A stretch of DNA of 59,289 bases, from the NCBI GenBank assembly GCA_934646185.1, contig CAKUEH010000015.1, positions 1 to 59,289 on the forward strand, given 5' to 3'. This document shows positions 42,535 to 51,044 of the stretch, piece after piece (position 1 is the first letter of the stretch; every line of letters begins with the position of its first letter). Source of the DNA: an uncultured Oscillospiraceae bacterium. Its GTDB lineage: Bacteria; Bacillota; Clostridia; Oscillospirales; Oscillospiraceae. The notes beneath the pieces are model-generated. The model was not told the DNA's origin. It made no database searches and saw nothing but the letters and a program-made list of their open reading frames with translations. Both the position numbers and the translations under genes were made by a program.

Positions 42535-43488
42535 ATGAAAGAATTCACCATCACAACGAACGACGCCGGGCAGCGGCTCGACCGCTGGCTTGCAAAGGCC
42601 GTTCCTCTGCTCCCGGCCTCGCTGGCGCAGAAATACATCCGGCTCAAGCGCATCAAGTGCAACGGGAAGCGCGCCGAGCGCGACACGCGGCTATCTGCCG
42701 GGGATACGCTGCAATTATACATCAACGACGAGTTTTTTGATACCCCAAAGGAAGAAAACGCCTATCTGACCGTCGCCGCGCCGAAGCTGCACATCGTCTA
42801 TGAGGACGAAAATATTCTGCTGGTCGACAAGAAGCCCGGACAGGCCGTCCATCCGCACGACGGCGCGGAATACGGCAAAACGCTCATCGATCACATTCAG
42901 GCGTATCTCTACGCCAAGCGTGAATGGCGGCCCAGAGAGGAGCATGCCTTCGCCCCGGCTCTGTGCAACCGCATCGACCGCAACACGGGCGGCATCGTCA
43001 TCGCCGCAAAAAACGCCGAGGCGCTGCGCATCCTGAACCAGAAAATCAAGGACCGGGAGATCGACAAGCGGTATCTGTGCATCGTCCACGGGACGCCGCG
43101 CCCGGCCTCCGGCAGGCTCGAGGGGCAGCTGTTCAAGGACGCGAAGGAAAACCGCGTCTATATTACGAAGACGCCGCAGAAGGGCTCGAAGACGTGCGTC
43201 ACAGTCTATAAAACGCTTCAGAGCCGGAACGGCCTGAGTCTTGTCGAGTGTGAGCTCGTGACCGGACGCACCCATCAGATCCGCGCGCAGATGGCCGCGG
43301 CAGGCTGGCCGCTGCTGGGCGACGGGAAATACGGAAAGCTCGACAAGCGCTACGACCGGAAATTCCAGGCGCTCTATTCCTACAAGCTGACGTTCCGCTT
43401 TACGACGGACGCGGGGAGCCTTGCCTATCTTGACGGAAAGACCTTTCAGGTCGAGTCTGTCGATTTCGTGCAGGAATACTTTACATAA
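42535..43488 (+). CDS. RluA family pseudouridine synthase
   Basis: A 317-residue RNA pseudouridine synthase. An S4 RNA-binding domain covers residues 1-65 (RLDRWLAK...KRIKCNGKRAE) and the catalytic core has D148 in NRIDRNTGG, where HRLDxxTSG is the usual form. The late GRTHQIRAQMAAAGWPLLGDGKYG matches RluA/C/D. The rRNA or tRNA target cannot be named. The ATG at 42535 has TTGGAG 7 bp upstream; a TTG four codons earlier is less likely. A perfect terminator follows. Confidence 0.92.
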   Translation: MKEFTITTNDAGQRLDRWLAKAVPLLPASLAQKYIRLKRIKCNGKRAERDTRLSAGDTLQLYINDEFFDTPKEENAYLTVAAPKLHIVYEDENILLVDKKPGQAVHPHDGAEYGKTLIDHIQAYLYAKREWRPREEHAFAPALCNRIDRNTGGIVIAAKNAEALRILNQKIKDREIDKRYLCIVHGTPRPASGRLEGQLFKDAKENRVYITKTPQKGSKTCVTVYKTLQSRNGLSLVECELVTGRTHQIRAQMAAAGWPLLGDGKYGKLDKRYDRKFQALYSYKLTFRFTTDAGSLAYLDGKTFQVESVDFVQEYFT

Positions 43489-43510
43489 TTGACCTTTTTC
43501 TTCGTTTTCT

Positions 43511-43554
43511 CCAAAGTTGGAAGAATCTTCAAAATGTTCTTCCAACTTTTTTGC
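43511..43554 (+). terminator. Terminator after the RluA-type gene
   Basis: AAGTTGGAAGAA and TTCTTCCAACTT form a perfect 12-bp stem, followed by TTTTTTGC. Confidence 0.88.
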
Positions 43555-43573
43555 ACATTTTTTCGTTTTGATA

Positions 43574-43602
43574 TTGACAAAAGCCCCCCTGCCCGATATA
43601 TT
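43574..43602 (+). promoter_or_regulatory. Promoter of potABCD
   Basis: TTGACA (43574-43579) and TATATT (43597-43602) are 17 bp apart, about 70 bp before potA. Confidence 0.82.
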
Positions 43603-43675
43603 CAATCCAGTATGTTTCGGGCGGCTCCGACAAGCTCCGACGCATACGAATTTTTTTCGAAATGGGGGAGGATAC

Positions 43676-44806
43676 ATGTCCAAAGAGCTCATTCGCCTCA
43701 CGAATCTCACTATGACATTCGAGGACGGAGAGACGATTCTCGACAACATCAATCTGTACATCAACAACAAGGAATTCCTCACATTGCTGGGTCCCAGCGG
43801 CTGCGGAAAGACGACCATGCTCCGGATCATCGGCGGCTTTTTGACGCCCACGTCCGGCGACGTGCTGTTCAACGGCAAGCGCATCAACGATCTGCCCGCG
43901 TATCAGCGCAAGATCAACACGGTCTTCCAGCGCTACGCGCTGTTCCCGCATCTGGACGTGTACGACAATATCGCCTTCGGCCTGCGCATCGCAAAGGTCA
44001 AGGAGGACGAAATTGACGAGCGCGTGACCGAGATGCTGGAGATCGTCAGCCTGAAGGGCTTTGAAAACCGCAAGGTGACGAGTCTGTCCGGCGGCCAGCA
44101 GCAGCGTGTGGCCATCGCCCGCGCGCTGGTCAACCGCCCGCAGGTGCTGCTGCTCGACGAGCCTCTGGGCGCGCTCGATCTGCGCCTGCGCAAGGACATG
44201 CAGAACGAGCTGAAGAATATCCAGCAGCGAATGGGGATTACATTTATATATGTCACGCACGATCAGGAAGAAGCGCTGACCATGTCCGACACCATCGTCG
44301 TCATGAACAAGGGCAAAATCCAGCAGATCGGCCGGCCGGAGGATATTTACAATGAGCCGAAGAACGCGTTCGTCGCGGACTTCATCGGCGAATCCAACAT
44401 TCTCGACGGCGTCATGCTGGAGGACTATGCCGTCAAGTTCTTCGGCCGCAAGTTCCAGTGCGTGGACAAGGGCTTTGCCCCCAACGAGCCGGTCGACGTC
44501 GTCATCCGTCCGGAGGACGTGGATATCGTCCCGCCGGAGCAGGGCCATCTGTGCGGCACCGTCACCTCCGTCACCTTCAAGGGCGTCCACTACGACACCA
44601 TTGTCGATTTCAAGGGCTTCAAGTGGCTCATCCAGACCACGGATTACTGCCCCGTTGACGCATACATCGGCATTCGCCTCAATCCCGAGGATATCCATAT
44701 CATGCACAAGAGCGAGTACTCCGGTCTTTACGGCGACTACTCCTCCTACAGCGCGGAATATGACGAAATTGCCGACGCCTCGGAGGAAGAAGACGATGAA
44801 GAATAA
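43676..44806 (+). CDS. potA: Spermidine/putrescine ABC transporter ATPase PotA
   Basis: A 376-residue ABC ATPase driving polyamine import. Walker A GPSGCGKT is at 39-46, signature LSGGQQQRVAIARAL near 138, Walker B LLLDEPLGALD, and a C-terminal TOBE domain (FIGESNIL, VIRPEDVDIV) ends in an acidic tail. The start at 43676 is set by GGGGGAGG; 53 upstream codons open in the frame are unused. It overlaps potB by 11 bp. Confidence 0.95.
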   Translation: MSKELIRLTNLTMTFEDGETILDNINLYINNKEFLTLLGPSGCGKTTMLRIIGGFLTPTSGDVLFNGKRINDLPAYQRKINTVFQRYALFPHLDVYDNIAFGLRIAKVKEDEIDERVTEMLEIVSLKGFENRKVTSLSGGQQQRVAIARALVNRPQVLLLDEPLGALDLRLRKDMQNELKNIQQRMGITFIYVTHDQEEALTMSDTIVVMNKGKIQQIGRPEDIYNEPKNAFVADFIGESNILDGVMLEDYAVKFFGRKFQCVDKGFAPNEPVDVVIRPEDVDIVPPEQGHLCGTVTSVTFKGVHYDTIVDFKGFKWLIQTTDYCPVDAYIGIRLNPEDIHIMHKSEYSGLYGDYSSYSAEYDEIADASEEEDDEE

Positions 44807-45617
44807 CAACAAGCTCCTCGCCTGCCCGTATATCGTCTGGATGATCCTGTTCACGATCATTCCGCTCGGCATCGTCTTCTATTACGCGCTGACCGATTCC
44901 ATCACCGGCCAGTTCACCCTCGCCAATCTTTCCGGCATGGGCACGTATCTGCCGATCTTCCTGCGCTCGATCTGGCTGAGCCTGTTTGCCTCGCTCATCT
45001 GCCTGCTCATCGGCTACCCGGTCGCGTATTTCATCGCGCAGTGCAGACCGCTCACGCAGCGGTTTCTGGAAATGCTCATCATGCTCCCGATGTGCATGAG
45101 CTTTCTGCTGCGCACGCTGGCCTGGGTCGGCATGCTGGAGGACACAGGCATCGTCAATACGCTTCTGCAGCGCATCGGCATCGGCCCGCTGCCGCTCATC
45201 CGGACGAACGGCGCCGTCATTCTCGGCATGGTGTATAACTACCTGCCGTATATGATCCTGCCGCTCTACACGGTCATCATGAAGATCGACAACCGGCTCA
45301 TCGAGGCCGCGCTCGATCTCGGCTGCCGCCCGTCGCAGGTGTTTTCCCGGGTCATCCTGCCGCTGTCGGGCCCCGGCATTCTGTCCGGCCTGACGATGGT
45401 GTTCGTCCCGGCCGTCTCGACCTTCTATATCTCCCAGAAGCTCGGCTCCACCGGCACGACGCTCATCGGCGACGTGATCGAGTCCCAGTTCAAGACCGCC
45501 TATAACCCGAACCTCGGCGCGGCCATGAGCCTGGTGCTGATGATCCTGATCTTTATCTGTGTCGCCGTTATGAACCGCTTCGGCGAGGGCGACGGAGAGG
45601 AGGTCATCAAGGTATGA
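44796..45617 (+). CDS. potB: Polyamine ABC transporter permease PotB
   Basis: A 273-residue inner-membrane permease with about six helices. The EAA loop that contacts PotA is EAALDLGCRPSQVFSRVILPLSGPGI. The ATG at 44796 lies inside the end of potA. It pairs with PotC in the transport channel. Confidence 0.93.
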   Translation: MKNNNKLLACPYIVWMILFTIIPLGIVFYYALTDSITGQFTLANLSGMGTYLPIFLRSIWLSLFASLICLLIGYPVAYFIAQCRPLTQRFLEMLIMLPMCMSFLLRTLAWVGMLEDTGIVNTLLQRIGIGPLPLIRTNGAVILGMVYNYLPYMILPLYTVIMKIDNRLIEAALDLGCRPSQVFSRVILPLSGPGILSGLTMVFVPAVSTFYISQKLGSTGTTLIGDVIESQFKTAYNPNLGAAMSLVLMILIFICVAVMNRFGEGDGEEVIKV

Positions 45618-46429
45618 AGCATTTCAACCGCACGATCACCGTTCTGGTGTTCATCTTCCTGTATATCCCGATGATCGTTCTGGCCGTGGCCTCGTTCAAC
45701 ACCGGCACGGACATCGCGAGCTTCAAGGGCTTCACGCTCCGGCAGTATGCCAATCTGTTCCGCGACGGCACGCTTTTGACGCTGCTGCGCAACTCCGTGA
45801 TCATCGCGCTGCTGGCGACGCTCATCTCGACCATCGTCGGCACGATGGCCGCCGTCGGCATCCACAGCATGAAGGGCCGGCTCCGCTCCGCCGTCATGAC
45901 GATAACGAACATCCCCATGACGAACCCGGATATCGTCACCGGCGTCGCGCTGGCGCTGCTGTTCGCGTTCGCGGGGACGATCCTGAAGACCAACTCCGTG
46001 CTCGGCTTCTGGACGCTTCTCATCGCGCATATCACGTTCAATCTTCCGTATGTCATTCTGAACGTCATGCCGAAGCTCCAGCAGATGGACAAGGATCTGG
46101 TCGAGGCCGCGCTCGACCTCGGCTGCACGCCGTTCCAGTCGTTCACCAAGGTCGTCATTCATGAGATCATGCCCGGCATTATCTCCGGCGCGCTCATGGC
46201 GTTCACGATGAGTCTGGACGATTTCGTCATTTCGTATTTTGTCACCGGCTCCAGCTTCATTACGCTCCCGGTCGAGATCTACAACTATACGAAAAAGCCT
46301 ATCCAGCCGAAAATCTACGCGCTGTTTACGCTGATGTTCATCGTGATCCTCGTTCTGATGGTCGTCATGAACCTGCTGCAGGCCAAGTCCGAGAAGAACC
46401 GGCAGCAGCCGAGGAGGGCCCGCGCATGA
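45614..46429 (+). CDS. potC: Polyamine ABC transporter permease PotC
   Basis: A 271-residue permease with about six helices and the EAA loop EAALDLGCTPFQSFTKVVIHEIMPGI. The DDFVISYFVTG segment late in the protein is typical of PotC. ATGA overlaps join it to potB at 45614 and to potD at 46426. Confidence 0.94.
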   Translation: MKHFNRTITVLVFIFLYIPMIVLAVASFNTGTDIASFKGFTLRQYANLFRDGTLLTLLRNSVIIALLATLISTIVGTMAAVGIHSMKGRLRSAVMTITNIPMTNPDIVTGVALALLFAFAGTILKTNSVLGFWTLLIAHITFNLPYVILNVMPKLQQMDKDLVEAALDLGCTPFQSFTKVVIHEIMPGIISGALMAFTMSLDDFVISYFVTGSSFITLPVEIYNYTKKPIQPKIYALFTLMFIVILVLMVVMNLLQAKSEKNRQQPRRARA

Positions 46430-47619
46430 AAAAACGTGTTTTTTCCGTTCTGCTGGCGCTCGTTCTGCTGCTCTGCGCCGTTCCCCTGCCCGTTCACGCC
46501 GCCGCCAACGAGATCACGGTCTACAACTGGGGCCAGTATATCTCCGACGGCACGGACGACAGTCTGGACGTGATCCAGGCGTTCGAGGAAGAAACGGGCA
46601 TCAAGGTCAATTACCTGACGTTCGACTCCAACGAGTCCATGTACACCAAGCTCAAGACCGGCGGCACGACGTTCGACGTCATCATCCCGTCCGATTATAT
46701 GATCGCCAAGCTGATCTCCGAGGATATGCTCGAGCCGCTGGACTTCGCTAACATTCCGAACTACGAATACATCGACGAAGCCTTCCGCAATCAGGCGTAT
46801 GACCCAGAAAACACCTACTCCGTCCCCTACACCTGGGGCACGGTCGGCCTGATCTACAATAAAAACTACGTTTCGGACGCGGACGCGGAAAGCTGGTCCT
46901 GCCTGTGGAATTCCAAGTATCAGGGCAAGCTGCTGATGTTCGACAATCCGCGTGATGCGTTTGCCATTGCGGAATCGATGCTGGGCTACAGCTTCAACAC
47001 GGAGGACGAACAGGAGCTCAAAAACTGCGCCGATCTGCTGGCCACGCAGTCCCCTGTCCTGCAGGGCTACGTCATGGATCAGATCTTTGACCGCATGGAG
47101 CGCGGCGAGGCGTGGGCGGCGCCCTATTACGCGGGCGACTATCTGACCATGGTCGAGGAAAATCCCGATCTGGGCTTCAGTCACCCGAAAGAGGGCTTCA
47201 ACATCTTCATCGACGCCATGTGCGTCCCGAAGGGCTGCCAGAACAAGGCCGGCGCGGAGGCGTTCATCAACTTCCTCTGCCGCCCGGACATTTCCGCCGC
47301 CAATCTGGATTACATCGGCTATTCCACTCCGGAGACCGCCGCGAAGGACTATCTGGACGAGGAAGTGACATCCAGCCCCGTCTCCTATCCGGACGACAAG
47401 ACGCTCGCGCGCAGCGAATCGTTCGCCGAGCTCGGCGTGGAAGCGACGCAGACGATGAACGATCTGTGGCTCTCCGTCAAGACCTCGACATCGAACACGA
47501 CGCTGTACCTGATCCTGACGATCGCCGCGATCGCCGCTGTGATCCTGTTCTTCGTCATCTCCGGCATCGTCCGGCGCCGCAAAAAGGCCCGCCGCTGCCG
47601 CAAGTGGAAGCAGGCATAA
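46426..47619 (+). CDS. potD: Polyamine-binding protein PotD with C-terminal membrane anchor
   Basis: A 397-residue solute-binding protein for spermidine/putrescine. A cleavable signal peptide (1-25, ending VHAA) has no lipobox cysteine. The binding domain shows NWGQYISD, PSDYMIAKL, YTWGTVGLIYN, and AAPYYAGDYLTM. Instead of a lipid anchor, residues about 360-382 (LYLILTIAAIAAVILFFVISGIV) form a C-terminal helix followed by a very basic tail (RRRKKARRCRKWK), so the protein is held in the membrane at its C-terminus with the tail inside. This departs from the lipoprotein usual in Gram-positives. Confidence 0.93.
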   Translation: MKKRVFSVLLALVLLLCAVPLPVHAAANEITVYNWGQYISDGTDDSLDVIQAFEEETGIKVNYLTFDSNESMYTKLKTGGTTFDVIIPSDYMIAKLISEDMLEPLDFANIPNYEYIDEAFRNQAYDPENTYSVPYTWGTVGLIYNKNYVSDADAESWSCLWNSKYQGKLLMFDNPRDAFAIAESMLGYSFNTEDEQELKNCADLLATQSPVLQGYVMDQIFDRMERGEAWAAPYYAGDYLTMVEENPDLGFSHPKEGFNIFIDAMCVPKGCQNKAGAEAFINFLCRPDISAANLDYIGYSTPETAAKDYLDEEVTSSPVSYPDDKTLARSESFAELGVEATQTMNDLWLSVKTSTSNTTLYLILTIAAIAAVILFFVISGIVRRRKKARRCRKWKQA

Positions 47620-47627
47620 ACCGCAAA

Positions 47628-47662
47628 AACAGCCGGAGCAGCTTTCTGCTCCGGCTGTTCAG
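47628..47662 (+). terminator. Terminator of potABCD
   Basis: AACAGCCGGAGCAG and CTGCTCCGGCTGTT form a 14-bp stem with a CTTT loop, followed by a weak T-rich stretch. Confidence 0.8.
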
Positions 47663-47707
47663 TTTGTCAAGAAACTGCCGTCCCTACGTTTTCGCGCAAG
47701 ATTTTCA

Positions 47708-48045
47708 AGGTCTGTGTAGAGGCGGACGCTCTACTCCACCAGGCGGAATGCTACGTTTTTACGAAAGTTTCCGGAAAATTCGTAATATTTTTTCGGGCCG
47801 ACAGAGTCGCCGGCTCCTACGACAAGTTTTTCAATCCGCCGTATTTTGTAGGGGCGGACCACGCTGTCCGCCCGCAGGATGCGCATCTTTTTTCGAAAGC
47901 CTTCGGCAAATTCGCGATTGCCCGACGGGCCGATGTGGGCATCGGCCCCTACGATAAAACAGGTGAGGACTTGCGGATTCGCCGTGAATTCCCGAAAAAT
48001 CGCCGTCTGCTGTGCGGGCGGACAGCGTCGTCCGCCCCTACGAAG
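47708..48045. repeat. Block of family A repeats after potD
   Basis: A degraded copy at about 47708-47820, a complete compact element at 47848-47952 (105 bp, GTAGGGGCGGACC...GATGTGGGCATCGGCCCCTAC), and a partial third copy ending GTCCGCCCCTAC near 48042. The spacer TTTTT(T)CGAAAG...GGCAAATTCG is kept. No gene is supported between 47663 and 48115. Confidence 0.85.
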
Positions 48046-48120
48046 CAGATACCTATCGATCACACTCAGACTTTTTCGACGCGCCGGACAGCCAGAGCGG
48101 CTCTCTGCTCCGGCTGTTTT

Positions 48121-48783
48121 TTAATCGGCCATACCGTATGCCTGTTCAAAAAGGCGGTAAAACGGGATCAGGAATTGAAAGCCGGTTTTGACCCAGTCTG
48201 TCAGCTCCGGGCCGCTGCTGCGCGCGTCGAAGGGGTGCATGCTCTCGATGGAAAACGAGCGCATATTGTAAAGCCTGCCGATTTGTTCTCCGGCATGGCC
48301 CTTCGGTCTTGCGTAGCCGGGGCCGGACAGCGTATATTCCTGCTGCGCGTCCAGCTGCCGCAGGAGCTTTTCCGCGCGCTTCGGGTCGTTGTCCAGAAGC
48401 CGCCGCAGCTGCACGCCAGACGCCGCCGGCATCCACCAGCCCGCGCCGCAGCCATAGCCGTCTGCGCCGACCTGAAACCAGAAGCACGGCGCTTCGCCGC
48501 GGTTCTCGATCGCGTTCTGGAACGAGAACCAGATATGATCGTTGAGCGGCCCGCGGCCGAACAGCCGCCGCGCGTCGCGGTAAATGCGGGAAATGTGGAC
48601 ATTCAGACGCAGATCGGGATAGGTCTCCTGAAACCAGTCGTAGAGCTCCCCTGCCAGCGCCTTTGTCGGCGTCATGACCGCGTCCTGAAATTCCTGCTTG
48701 TGCTCTGCGAACCACGCCCGGTCGTTGTTGAACCGGATGCCCCAGAACACGTCGACCGTCCGGTCGGTATAGCCTGTAAACAT
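48121..48783 (-). CDS. DUF2461 family protein
   Basis: A 220-residue cytoplasmic protein of DUF2461, function unknown. Typical segments are the opening NNDRAWFAEHKQEFQDAV, the HISRIYRDARRLFGRGPLNDHIWFSF block and ENRGEAPCFWFQVGADGYGCGAG. It ends near a small hairpin at 48098-48124 and precedes ruvX by 5 bp in the opposite reading order: ruvX is upstream and both are on one transcript. Confidence 0.85.
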   Translation of the reverse strand: MFTGYTDRTVDVFWGIRFNNDRAWFAEHKQEFQDAVMTPTKALAGELYDWFQETYPDLRLNVHISRIYRDARRLFGRGPLNDHIWFSFQNAIENRGEAPCFWFQVGADGYGCGAGWWMPAASGVQLRRLLDNDPKRAEKLLRQLDAQQEYTLSGPGYARPKGHAGEQIGRLYNMRSFSIESMHPFDARSSGPELTDWVKTGFQFLIPFYRLFEQAYGMAD

Positions 48784-48788
48784 GTGCG

Positions 48789-49211
48789 TTACTCCTTGTG
48801 ATTGCGAAGATAGGCCAGATAGCCCTCCAGGATGAGGCTGGCCGCCACGGCGTCGACCGTGTTCTTTCGTTTTTTGCCGTGATAATTGCTTTCATTCAGG
48901 ATCTGGTGCGCCTCGATGGTCGTGCGGCGCTCGTCCCACAAAACGGGCGTTATCCCGGCCGTCCGCTCCAGCAGGGCGGCAAAATCGCGGTAGAGCGCGG
49001 CGCGCGGCCCCTCCGTGCCGTCCATATTGCGCGGGAAGCCCATCACGAGCCGCTCCGCGCCGCTTTCCCGGAATATCCGCGCCACCTCCTGCGCCGTCTT
49101 TTCCGGCTTCCACGAGTGGATGACGGCCGTCTGGCCGGTCATCCAGCCAAGCGCGTCTGAAACGGCCACGCCGGTGCGCGCGTCGCCGTAGTCGATCGCC
49201 ATGATCTTCAT
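48789..49211 (-). CDS. ruvX: Holliday junction resolvase-like YqgF/RuvX
   Basis: A 140-residue RNase H-fold nuclease, linked to 16S rRNA 5' end maturation or Holliday junction resolution. The acidic triad is visible: D7 in AIDYGDARTGVAVSD, the DERRTT block and the late Asp in KNTVDAVAA. The ATG at 49211 has GGGAGA upstream. The DUF2461 gene follows after 5 bp. Confidence 0.94.
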   Translation of the reverse strand: MKIMAIDYGDARTGVAVSDALGWMTGQTAVIHSWKPEKTAQEVARIFRESGAERLVMGFPRNMDGTEGPRAALYRDFAALLERTAGITPVLWDERRTTIEAHQILNESNYHGKKRKNTVDAVAASLILEGYLAYLRNHKE

Positions 49212-49314
49212 ATGGAGTCTCCCTGCTTTCCTGTCTGTTTTTTATCACTATAACAGATTTTCTCCCGGCCTGCAATTCGCGCGAAAAATTTCCTGTATTT
49301 TTCTCAAAAATTTG

Positions 49315-49343
49315 TTGACCTGCGGGGAGTTTTATGATAATAT
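49315..49343 (+). promoter_or_regulatory. Promoter of rpmG-secE-nusG-rplKA
   Basis: TTGACC (49315-49320) and TAATAT (49338-49343) are 17 bp apart. The 140-bp leader to rpmG (49344-49480) is non-coding; no fold was identified. The rest of 49212-49314 is AT-rich intergenic DNA between divergent genes. Confidence 0.6.
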
Positions 49344-49480
49344 GACCCTACCTGTGAAAAAAGGGTTTTCTTTTTTTGCGCCCATTTTTCAAGCTGCGGG
49401 ACGCCATGTAGTTTCGGCGTCATCTAAATTTTCAATAGCCGCAGTTTTACAGGGAGGCAAGGATTAAGGAGGTGCCGAAC

Positions 49481-49630
49481 ATGCGAGTTAAGATCACGCT
49501 CAGATGCAACGAGTGCAAGCAGAGAAACTACAACACCATGAAGAACAAGAAGAACGACCCCGACCGTATCGAACTGAAGAAGTATTGCAGATTCTGCAAG
49601 AAGCAGACCCTGCACAGCGAGACGAAGTAA
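49481..49630 (+). CDS. rpmG: 50S ribosomal protein L33
   Basis: A 49-residue ribosomal protein: starts MRVKITLRCNECKQRNYNT and ends KKYCRFCKKQTLHSETK, giving the two CxxC zinc pairs. AAGGAGG lies 8 bp before the ATG. It precedes secE and nusG, the normal Firmicutes order. Confidence 0.95.
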   Translation: MRVKITLRCNECKQRNYNTMKNKKNDPDRIELKKYCRFCKKQTLHSETK

Positions 49631-49660
49631 CACATCGGACAAGCAGAAAGGGTGAACATC

Positions 49661-49894
49661 ATGGCAGAAGCGAAAAAGGAAAACTTCTTTGCCCGTACCG
49701 GCAAGCGTATCAGCCGCTGGTTCCGTGAAATGAAGAGCGAGCTGAAAAAAGTCGTATGGCCGACAAAGAGCCAGATGGTCAACAACACCGTCATCGTTCT
49801 GGTGTGCACACTGATCGTCGGCATTTGCATTTGGGTCTTCGATGCTGTGGGCGGCGTCGTCGTCAACGGTATCATTACCCTGGTCAGAGGCTAA
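49661..49894 (+). CDS. secE: Preprotein translocase subunit SecE
   Basis: A 77-residue Sec translocon subunit. The amphipathic helix RWFREMKSELKKVVWPTKSQ is followed by a single membrane helix (about 45-65). The start ATG 49661 has AAAGGGTGA upstream; three earlier codons are not needed. Confidence 0.95.
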   Translation: MAEAKKENFFARTGKRISRWFREMKSELKKVVWPTKSQMVNNTVIVLVCTLIVGICIWVFDAVGGVVVNGIITLVRG

Positions 49895-49897
49895 AGC

Positions 49898-50422
49898 ATG
49901 GCGGAAGCAGCAAAATGGTATGTCGTGCATACCTATTCCGGCTACGAAAACACCGTCAAGGCTACCATCGAGAAAACCATTGAGACCCGCCATCTCGAGG
50001 ATCTGATCCACATCGTCTCCATTCCCATGGAAACCGTGACTGAGATCACCGACAACGGGCCCAAAACGTACGACCGCAAGGTATTTCCGGGCTACGTTCT
50101 CATCAAGATGATCATGTCCGACGAGGCATGGTACATCGTCAAGAATGTCCGCGGCGTGACCGGCTTCGTCGGTTCCGGCACCAAGCCGACTCCCCTCACG
50201 GAGGAGGAAGTGCAGCAGCTGGGCATTGAAAAGCATGAGATCGTGGTCGCGTACTCTGAAGGCGACAGCGTCCGCATCAACGACGGCCCGCTGACCTCCT
50301 TCATCGGAACTGTCGATCAGATCGATATCGAAAAGAACAAGGTTCGCGTCATCGTCTCCATGTTCGGACGCGAGACGCCGGTCGAGCTGGAGCTCGATCA
50401 GGTCGAGCTGGTCAACGACTGA
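49898..50422 (+). CDS. nusG: Transcription termination/antitermination factor NusG
   Basis: A 174-residue RNA polymerase-binding factor. The NGN domain starts KWYVVHTYSGYENTVKATIE and includes VFPGYVLIKM and VRGVTGFVG; the KOW motif is GDSVRINDGPLTSFIGTV. It starts 3 bp after secE without a strong ribosome site, so it is probably coupled. Confidence 0.97.
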   Translation: MAEAAKWYVVHTYSGYENTVKATIEKTIETRHLEDLIHIVSIPMETVTEITDNGPKTYDRKVFPGYVLIKMIMSDEAWYIVKNVRGVTGFVGSGTKPTPLTEEEVQQLGIEKHEIVVAYSEGDSVRINDGPLTSFIGTVDQIDIEKNKVRVIVSMFGRETPVELELDQVELVND

Positions 50423-50441
50423 CCCCGCAGAAACGCGGAAC

Positions 50442-50492
50442 GTGGGAGGGGCTTGACCCCCGCCAAAAATACGCGCATGCGCGTATCACCAC
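50442..50492 (+). promoter_or_regulatory. Candidate L1-type autoregulatory RNA motif before rplK
   Basis: GTGGGAGG (50442-50449) and ATCACCAC (50485-50492) bracket a stem region that contains the palindrome ACGCGCATGCGCGT. The same bracket occurs before rplA. A GUGG/CCAC stem with an asymmetric GAG-AUCA loop resembles the site that ribosomal protein L1 binds on its own mRNA; this is inference. Confidence 0.42.
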
Positions 50493-50514
50493 ATTTATTC
50501 AGGAGGTGCTCATC

Positions 50515-50940
50515 ATGGCACAGAAAGTAACAGGCTATATCAAGCTGCAGATCCCCGCTGCAAAGGCAACTGCGTCGCCCCCTGTCGGCCCGGCTCTCGG
50601 CCAGCACGGCGTCAACATTTCCCAGTTTATCAAGGAATTCAACGAGCGTACCAAGGATCAGGCTGGTTTCAAGATCCCGGTCGTTATCACGGTTTACGCT
50701 GACCGCTCCTTCTCCTTCGTCACCAAGACCCCCCCGACCCCGACCCTCATTCTGAAGGCTCTGGGCATCGAAAAGGGTTCCGGCGTGCCCAACAAGGACA
50801 AGGTCGCTACCATCACCAAGGCACAGGTCAAGGAAATTGCCGAGCGCAAAATGCCCGACCTGACCGCGAACACCATCGAAGCCGCTATGAGCCAGGTTGC
50901 AGGCACCTGCCGCAGCATGGGCATCGTGGTCGTCGACTGA
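50515..50940 (+). CDS. rplK: 50S ribosomal protein L11
   Basis: A 141-residue ribosomal protein at the GTPase-associated centre. It starts MAQKVTGYIKLQIPAAKATASPPVGPALGQHGVNI and ends in AGTCRSMGIVVVD. The ATG at 50515 has AGGAGGTG upstream. Confidence 0.98.
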   Translation: MAQKVTGYIKLQIPAAKATASPPVGPALGQHGVNISQFIKEFNERTKDQAGFKIPVVITVYADRSFSFVTKTPPTPTLILKALGIEKGSGVPNKDKVATITKAQVKEIAERKMPDLTANTIEAAMSQVAGTCRSMGIVVVD

Positions 50941-51001
50941 GTTCGACCGCAAGAACAGCTTGACCGAGGTATATCGGCAACAGGCCGAGCCTCATAAATA
51001 C

Positions 51002-51028
51002 GTGGGAGGAATCATTCCGAATCACCAC
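51002..51028 (+). promoter_or_regulatory. Candidate L1-type autoregulatory RNA motif before rplA
   Basis: GTGGGAGG (51002-51009), a GGAAT/ATTCC stem, then ATCACCAC (51021-51028). It lies just before the rplA ribosome site and repeats the bracket seen before rplK. Confidence 0.5.
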
Positions 51029-51044
51029 TAAGGAGGAAATTACA

